From positions 1 to 9,247 of the forward strand of contig JAAYQH010000292.1 in assembly GCA_012519365.1 (NCBI GenBank): a stretch of DNA of 9,247 bases. The letters are read 5' to 3'. The notes beneath the pieces were generated by a model. It had not been told where the DNA came from, did not search any database, and was given only the letters and a program-made list of their open reading frames with translations. This document shows, piece after piece, positions 5,417 to 9,247 of the stretch. Within the stretch, counting starts at the first letter, position 1; every line of letters starts with the position of its first letter. A program made the translations under genes and the position numbers. Source of the DNA: Planctomycetota bacterium (GTDB taxonomy: Bacteria > Planctomycetota > Phycisphaerae > Sedimentisphaerales > Anaerohalosphaeraceae).

Positions 5417-7441
5417 TTATTCACAAGCGGGAACCAACCCGCACCCCAGCCAACCGGACGCGAATTCAACAAAATCGTAGAGATTCACAATACAATCGGG
5501 TTTTCCTTCCGGACCGCTAAAGTCCATTTCAGGATAATTTAGACACGTTGAGATCCCCGTGTAGTCGCTGTAAAGAATAGCGACATCGCGAGCAGTGATC
5601 CCATAGTTGAAAAGACGAATGTCATCCAACGCTCCCGGGAACGGCGAGTCGTTGGTCCCCTTTGCGCCAATCACAACTGGCGCATTAACGGCGTTGTCCA
5701 GTCTTCCGCCGCCTTTAGACCCTTTCAACTGGCCGTTTACATAGATGCTGAAAGCAGCCCCATCAAACGTCATACATACGTGGGTCCATTGATTGGCCGG
5801 CACAACATCAACCACCTGCAACCAGGGTCCAGCCGTATAAAACCACAGACCTGTATTCTCGCTCGTTCCACTGGTATCCTCTCGGATAACGAAAAACCAT
5901 CTATCGGTGTCAATTCCATACCCTGCGGCCTTGGAGATAATACCATTACCGTATGTCGCAGGACCGGTGCCATCCCATTTAATCCAGGCACTTATGCTGA
6001 TCTGATTGGTATATTCAGAAGGATCCCATGTACCGCTGTTAGCCCAGCCGCCCTGGTTGATCACAACGGCCTTCTTCTCGTTCCCTTCAAAATCTGGTAC
6101 GAAGATCGGATCGATCCCTTGACTAGCAACACTGTTCGGCTCGGCATTATGGCCGCCGATCACATCTACATACTTACCATCGACATAGTCTGACTGATCC
6201 AGCGTCCACCGAGCGACCTCTCGCAGACAAGCAATGGTAAACTGGTTGGATGTGGCCGTGTAGCCATTGTAGTCGATAGTAACTTCGCAATAATACACGC
6301 CTTGATCAGCGGCTTTGCACTCAGGAATACACAGTAAAGCAGAATCAGAGACCATCGCCGGATCTCCAACTTTGTACCACGCATACGACAGACCGGTTGA
6401 ATCATTTGTATAGGGATTGACCGCTTCAATGGCAAACTCAATCGCTTCGCCTTGGTAAACGGTATAGAGCCCCGACGCCGGCTGAGAGGTAATAAGCGGA
6501 TAAAATCCAACCATTTCAAAAAACCACGGAATGCCTTCATAAACGGTGTCGTCTTTCATCACTTCATCCACCCGCCAGTAATAAGTCGCACCACGCTCCA
6601 GTTCGGTCGGCGGGGTATAACTGACGGTTACACCTGTGTTATCGATCCGGAGAGGGGCGACATCGGCCAAATTGGGGTCGTTGGCCTGGATATAGAGATT
6701 GTGATAGGCAAGGTTCGGATGCGCTTGGGTTGTATCGTTGGGATCAAGACCTGCTGTCCAGCTAATCACTTGATTCAGGGCAACATTTGCAGCGCCGTTT
6801 TCCGGAATAGGAGCACCGGCAAAACTCACAAACAGTGTCGGCGCCATAGCAGGGTCGTGCTCCTTGGAGAAAAAGTCAGTCCAAACCTCATCCGGGTCCC
6901 TGACAACAAGGATAGTCACTTGGTTGTTGGTATCGGCATTAAGAAAATTGACCAGCTCCGGTGTCGATATCTCGATGCGGTCTCCCGACTGGGGGGCATC
7001 GGCAGAAGTCCAGTTAACTGTACCCAAGTAAGTCGTTTCCTCATTTTCCGAAAAAGGAGCGCTCAAAGGCGCATTGGCACCGGTCACTGTTGATTCTGTC
7101 CAATCCGTCCCGAGAGCATCTCCCGACCGGCCGTCTTTAATACCCCAGAAATGGACAGGGCCGGTATCGCCAACTGTTTTGATGATCAAACATAACTTGG
7201 CATCGCCGACATAAGGAGGCTTTTCAGACAGATCAAAATGAATCCAGCTTACTCGCGTATAGGTGCTCAGCCACCCGCTTCGCGTTGTCTTGACGACAAT
7301 CTCTGGATTGCTGCCACGATTGGTCGTTCCGGTTTGATCAACATAGGTGTCGGCATCTGTAGTGATGCGTGTCGCAAGGCCGACTCCTGTGACCATTTGC
7401 AACAATAAGATCACAGCCAGACAAGAAATGCTTTTGTTCAT
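5417..7441 (-). CDS. Exported CBM96-like/FN3/Ig/LamG protein with dockerin-like C-terminal tail
   Basis: A 674-residue extracellular protein. Layout: signal peptide about 1-23 (hydrophobic core, GLA before TRITT); CBM96/DNRLRE-like module about 25-207 (TDADTYVDQTGTTNRGSNPE, VSWIHFDLSE, APTLFVSF), a fold linked in some members to alginate or other polysaccharide binding; FN3-like about 208-310 (NLYIQANDPNLAD, YYWRVDEV); Ig-like about 313-404 (LSYAWYKVGD, DQGVYYCEV); LamG about 405-630 (WTHVCMTFDGAAFSIYVNGQ, ALDDIRLFNYGITARDV); and a Cys-bounded tail about 633-674 with DCIVNLYDFVEFASGWL. That tail resembles the single dockerin-like repeat that ends many Phycisphaerae exported proteins. No catalytic domain is visible, so binding or adhesion is likelier than hydrolysis. 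AAAGGTG 7 nt before the ATG supports the start. It is a single-gene unit with its own terminator. Domain calls are from motif recognition. Confidence 0.93.
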   Translation of the reverse strand: MNKSISCLAVILLLQMVTGVGLATRITTDADTYVDQTGTTNRGSNPEIVVKTTRSGWLSTYTRVSWIHFDLSEKPPYVGDAKLCLIIKTVGDTGPVHFWGIKDGRSGDALGTDWTESTVTGANAPLSAPFSENEETTYLGTVNWTSADAPQSGDRIEISTPELVNFLNADTNNQVTILVVRDPDEVWTDFFSKEHDPAMAPTLFVSFAGAPIPENGAANVALNQVISWTAGLDPNDTTQAHPNLAYHNLYIQANDPNLADVAPLRIDNTGVTVSYTPPTELERGATYYWRVDEVMKDDTVYEGIPWFFEMVGFYPLITSQPASGLYTVYQGEAIEFAIEAVNPYTNDSTGLSYAWYKVGDPAMVSDSALLCIPECKAADQGVYYCEVTIDYNGYTATSNQFTIACLREVARWTLDQSDYVDGKYVDVIGGHNAEPNSVASQGIDPIFVPDFEGNEKKAVVINQGGWANSGTWDPSEYTNQISISAWIKWDGTGPATYGNGIISKAAGYGIDTDRWFFVIREDTSGTSENTGLWFYTAGPWLQVVDVVPANQWTHVCMTFDGAAFSIYVNGQLKGSKGGGRLDNAVNAPVVIGAKGTNDSPFPGALDDIRLFNYGITARDVAILYSDYTGISTCLNYPEMDFSGPEGKPDCIVNLYDFVEFASGWLGCGLVPACE

Positions 7442-7475
7442 AATTTTTCACCTTTCTTATGAACCACCTTACTGT

Positions 7476-7535
7476 GTGGGTATTTTCACTCCGACGTGTC
7501 AAGTTTGGGCCACACACCCACTCTCAAATACCCAC
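7476..7535 (-). promoter_or_regulatory. Leader hairpin formed by a 10-bp inverted repeat
   Basis: GTGGGTATTT at 7476-7485 is perfectly complementary to AAATACCCAC at 7526-7535. If transcription starts near 7575, both arms lie in the 5' leader and could pair, closing a loop of about 40 nt that ends 34 nt before the ATG at 7441. The pairing is exact over 10 bp; its function is unknown. Confidence 0.35.
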
Positions 7536-7576
7536 TTTTTATCATCCCGATGGCCGTGCCTTCCAAAGAACAGCGG

Positions 7577-7593
7577 CAAGAGTTATACTCTTG
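7577..7593. promoter_or_regulatory. Inverted repeat overlapping the -10 box, possible operator
   Basis: CAAGAGT-TAT-ACTCTTG is a perfect 7-bp inverted repeat with a 3-nt centre. It covers the candidate -10 box, a position where a bound dimeric regulator would block RNA polymerase. No regulator gene of a recognised DNA-binding family, other than the sigma factor, lies in the window. Confidence 0.35.
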
Positions 7594-7609
7594 TGGAGAG
7601 CAAGGGCAA
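7582..7609 (-). promoter_or_regulatory. Candidate sigma-70-type promoter of the CBM96/LamG gene
   Basis: On the minus strand TTGCCC (7604-7609) and TATAAC (7582-7587) are separated by 16 nt. The -10 matches consensus at 5 of 6 positions and the -35 at 4 of 6. Transcription would start near 7575, giving a leader of about 134 nt. The -10 box is embedded in an inverted repeat at 7577-7593. Confidence 0.4.
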
Positions 7610-7784
7610 AATGCGAGCTATTAATCGATATTCTCATTACCCGCTGTTTTTACTCATCGGTCAGGGCTGCACAATAATCGCACTGGACCTCAGTACAAGA
7701 TCGATCTTAACAACAGCGGATGGGACAAAAAATGGAGAAACGTAACCAGCAGATGGATATTCGTAATTTTTTGAGCTGTTTTGC

Positions 7785-7805
7785 GCTGAGTCAGCAATTT
7801 TTTTT
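7785..7805 (+). terminator. Weak terminator-like hairpin with T8 run
   Basis: GCTGAGTCAGC is an 11-nt inverted repeat followed by AA and eight T residues on the plus strand. The stem is short (4-5 bp) and no plus-strand gene is supported upstream, so it may be chance within AT-rich sequence or the end of an unrecognised transcript. Confidence 0.15.
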
Positions 7806-7978
7806 CAAAAATAAACTGGCCGCAAAAACTAACAAAAATATAAATATAGATACAGATTTCTTTTTCTGCCGGCACCAAACCTGGGGGTTGTCCTGGACAG
7901 CCTTTATCAAAATAAACGCTGAGGCAGAGTCACTCCGTGACAATAATTGAAGCCTTCTAAGGGGAGACCAAAACTCTT

Positions 7979-9013
7979 TTACGGCCGATTGGATAAGCGA
8001 ATTGTTGTGCCCAGCGGCAGGGTACGGCTGTGCTGCCAATTTGCCGGGCCGGCTTCGAGGCCGCGCTGAAAGCCATAGACGACATCGCCGTCGCAGCAAT
8101 GTACCTCGACCCGGCATTCGTCCCAGCGTTCATAGACCCCTGTGATGGTCGCCAGATACCATCGGTGCGGGAATTCATGGTCGGCGATCCAGGGCGCAAC
8201 GGCCGTAATATCCACATTGTACGCGTTTTTCAACGGCACCGCCGTGACCTTGAAGGTAATATCACGGGAAAAATAATGCTCGGCCCAGTAGTGTGTTTGG
8301 AATCGCTCGGAGCGAAGGAAAATCGTCCCCAACTCCTCAGGGGGCCACTTGCTGGGCACATACGCATCGAGGAACGTCAGGTGAAATGTGGCGTGCGGAT
8401 AGTACTCGGCCAGCCGCCGTGCAGCCGAATGAATCGCCCATGACCCGGCCGAGTGCCCGATCAGATGGATATGTGTAAAATTCTTGTGCAGGGCCAGCAG
8501 CCCGGCCGCCAGCCGCGGCCCGGCCACATCACGGGCATACTCGGCGGCCTGAATAGAGCTGACCACCCGCGCCCCGCCGCGCCAGTCAAACGCCGCACAC
8601 ACCCACTGGTTGGGATCGACCCGCTCATAAATCGCCTGGGCCACCCGCCCCGGCCAGCCGCCGTTGCGGCCTTTGTCCAGCCAGCCGTGTACTGCCACGA
8701 CCAGCTTATCCGCCTGAGGATTTAATAAATCCATCCCTTCCATAACCACATTCGGCTCGGCCCCGACGGCCGGCGTCAATATCGTATGCTGTACAAAAAA
8801 TACACCCTCATCCACGATCGTTGTCGGCCCTTCGGCAGCACAGCACACCCGCACCGGTGCCCGCAGCAAATGCTCCAGCCCGACCTTCTCCATCAGGCGA
8901 GCAGTCCCTTCGCGAAAGTCCAACTTGCCGGCTGGGCTGAAACCGCACAGAACCAACAGAAAAAACGACGCCGCCTTTTCCAATAAATACACATTCCTTT
9001 TTTCGAAGTTCAT
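7979..9013 (-). CDS. Secreted or membrane-anchored lipase-type alpha/beta hydrolase
   Basis: A 344-residue protein. A hydrophobic stretch at about 13-28 (KAASFFLLVLCGFSPAG) is a signal peptide or anchor; Cys23 is not in a standard lipobox, since the preceding residue is Leu. The alpha/beta-hydrolase fold starts at about 103 with KLVVAVHGWLDK, the oxyanion-hole strand. The nucleophile elbow is IGHSAGSW with Ser188. The likely catalytic Asp is Asp216 (TFLDAYVPSK), and the His is His279 or His283 (DHEFPHRWYL). The order and the HGW motif point to the triacylglycerol-lipase/pancreatic-lipase-like group; the substrate (lipid, ester or other) cannot be read. AGGAGG at 9025-9030 supports the ATG at 9013, though the 11-nt gap is long. 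An in-frame GTG at 9022 is too close to that site, and the ATG at 9058 lies inside the preceding gene. It follows the DUF2339-type gene by 28 nt and is probably cotranscribed with it. Confidence 0.88.
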   Translation of the reverse strand: MNFEKRNVYLLEKAASFFLLVLCGFSPAGKLDFREGTARLMEKVGLEHLLRAPVRVCCAAEGPTTIVDEGVFFVQHTILTPAVGAEPNVVMEGMDLLNPQADKLVVAVHGWLDKGRNGGWPGRVAQAIYERVDPNQWVCAAFDWRGGARVVSSIQAAEYARDVAGPRLAAGLLALHKNFTHIHLIGHSAGSWAIHSAARRLAEYYPHATFHLTFLDAYVPSKWPPEELGTIFLRSERFQTHYWAEHYFSRDITFKVTAVPLKNAYNVDITAVAPWIADHEFPHRWYLATITGVYERWDECRVEVHCCDGDVVYGFQRGLEAGPANWQHSRTLPLGTTIRLSNRP

Positions 9014-9024
9014 GGTTCTCACTT

Positions 9025-9030
9025 CCTCCT
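9025..9030 (-). promoter_or_regulatory. Ribosome binding site for the hydrolase gene
   Basis: AGGAGG on the minus strand lies between the stop of the DUF2339-type gene and the ATG at 9013. Spacing of 11 nt is longer than usual, so 9013 is favoured but not certain. Confidence 0.6.
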
Positions 9031-9041
9031 TTCTTGTGTGC

Positions 9042-9247
9042 TTAACCGGCCGACTCATCGTCAAAGAAATGCTTTTTTCTGAGATACTGATAAACAAATG
9101 ACACGCCGACCAGGATTAATCCAGTCGTCAAAAACGCGGCGATACGGTATTCAATCTGCAAGGTAACAGTGTCTTTCAGGAAAATCTTGCCCAGCAGGAC
9201 GGCAAAAATAAGCAGCGACAGATAGCGCACGGCACGCGCGTGACATA
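9042..9247 (-). CDS. DUF2339-type multi-pass membrane protein, C-terminal fragment
   Basis: The frame is open from the right edge to the TAA at 9042-9044, giving 67 visible residues; the N-terminal bulk lies outside the window. Two membrane helices are visible (VRYLSLLIFAVLLGKIFL and YRIAAFLTTGLILVGVSFVY), separated by a short loop KDTVTLQIE, with a charged tail RKKHFFDDESAG. The pattern of RxxRYxxL, KxFLxD, YRI and a final helix ending in VYQYLRKK matches the end of DUF2339 membrane proteins, which have many helices and no settled function. The GTG at 9230 is an internal codon, because the frame continues in family-like sequence to the edge. It is immediately upstream of the lipase-type gene. 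The family call rests on a short stretch. Confidence 0.72.
   Translation of the reverse strand, partial: CHARAVRYLSLLIFAVLLGKIFLKDTVTLQIEYRIAAFLTTGLILVGVSFVYQYLRKKHFFDDESAG

Larger units (their letters stand above)
7442..7978. other. Long intergenic region between the hydrolase and the CBM96/LamG gene
   Basis: This stretch of 537 bases contains no gene I can support; small frames on both strands have no domain resemblance, ribosome site or codon pattern. The part nearest the 7441 start holds a promoter-like site and a leader with a long-range inverted repeat. The part at about 7690-7870 is distinctly AT-rich with A and T runs. A short hairpin with a T8 run (7785-7805) reads as a terminator only on the plus strand, where no gene needs one. 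No clear terminator for the hydrolase gene was found. Confidence 0.6.

Noticed and set aside
6452..7093. Plus-strand open frame of 213 codons
   Set aside because: It is antisense to the CBM96/FN3/Ig part of the 674-residue protein and is a by-product of that gene's codon pattern.
7497..7502. TTGACA on the minus strand in the leader of the CBM96/LamG gene
   Set aside because: No -10 box at proper spacing, and it falls in the loop of the candidate leader hairpin.
7886..7902. Hairpin GGTTGTCC-T-GGACAGCC as terminator of the lipase-type gene
   Set aside because: On the minus strand it is followed by CCCCAGG, not a T tract; the stem also has almost no loop.
7929..7941. Short hairpin GTCAC-TCC-GTGAC after the hydrolase stop
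   Set aside because: Only 5 bp with no T tract on the minus strand; too weak to call a terminator.
7690..7950. Small open frames on both strands in the AT-rich gap
   Set aside because: Translations are low-complexity (runs of Ile, Tyr, Phe, Lys, Asn), without ribosome sites or family resemblance.
8940..8960. Lipoprotein signal at Cys23 of the lipase-type hydrolase
   Set aside because: The residue before Cys is Leu, whereas a lipobox needs Gly, Ala or Ser there.
9042..9230. A complete 62-residue membrane protein starting with GTG at 9230
   Set aside because: The frame stays open to the right edge with family-like residues (ARAVRYLSL), so this is the end of a larger protein.

Overview
The window looks like a planctomycete chromosome segment, most plausibly class Phycisphaerae or the Sedimentisphaerales and relatives. 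This is an inference from gene families, not from a marker gene. The clues are an ECF sigma factor resembling the Rhodopirellula/Verrucomicrobium type, a FecR-like membrane protein fused to a LamG domain, a PEP-CTERM surface protein, large LamG/Ig/FN3-like exported proteins, and a dockerin-like C-terminal tail. Every gene I can support lies on the minus strand, so transcription runs from the right edge to the left. I see no tRNA, rRNA, CRISPR array, transposase or phage gene.

Right end (7979-9247): the last 67 residues of a DUF2339-type multi-pass membrane protein enter from the right edge. It is followed 28 nt later by a secreted or membrane-anchored alpha/beta hydrolase of the lipase type. 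A gap of about 540 bp follows. It is AT-rich in its right half and carries a promoter-like site with an inverted repeat over its -10 box, then a leader that could fold.

Middle (5417-7441): one large exported protein has a CBM96/DNRLRE-like N-terminal module, then FN3-like, Ig-like and LamG modules, and a dockerin-like tail. A strong hairpin with a T tract (5356-5394) ends this transcription unit.

Left half (1-5020): a four-gene cluster reads sigma factor (4475-5020), FecR/LamG transmembrane protein (2850-4478, overlapping the sigma gene by ATGA), PEP-CTERM protein (1978-2679), and a LamG-FN3-Ig-LamG exported protein (1-1835, running off the left edge). The last two share a nearly identical signal peptide. 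The arrangement suggests a cell-surface signalling cassette: the FecR-like protein would hold the sigma factor at the membrane and present a LamG domain outside, and the downstream surface proteins would be candidate targets. That regulatory link is inference.

The FN3-Ig-LamG trio recurs in the 5417-7441 protein and in the 1-1835 protein, so both loci appear to draw on the same modular surface-protein family, with different anchoring signals.
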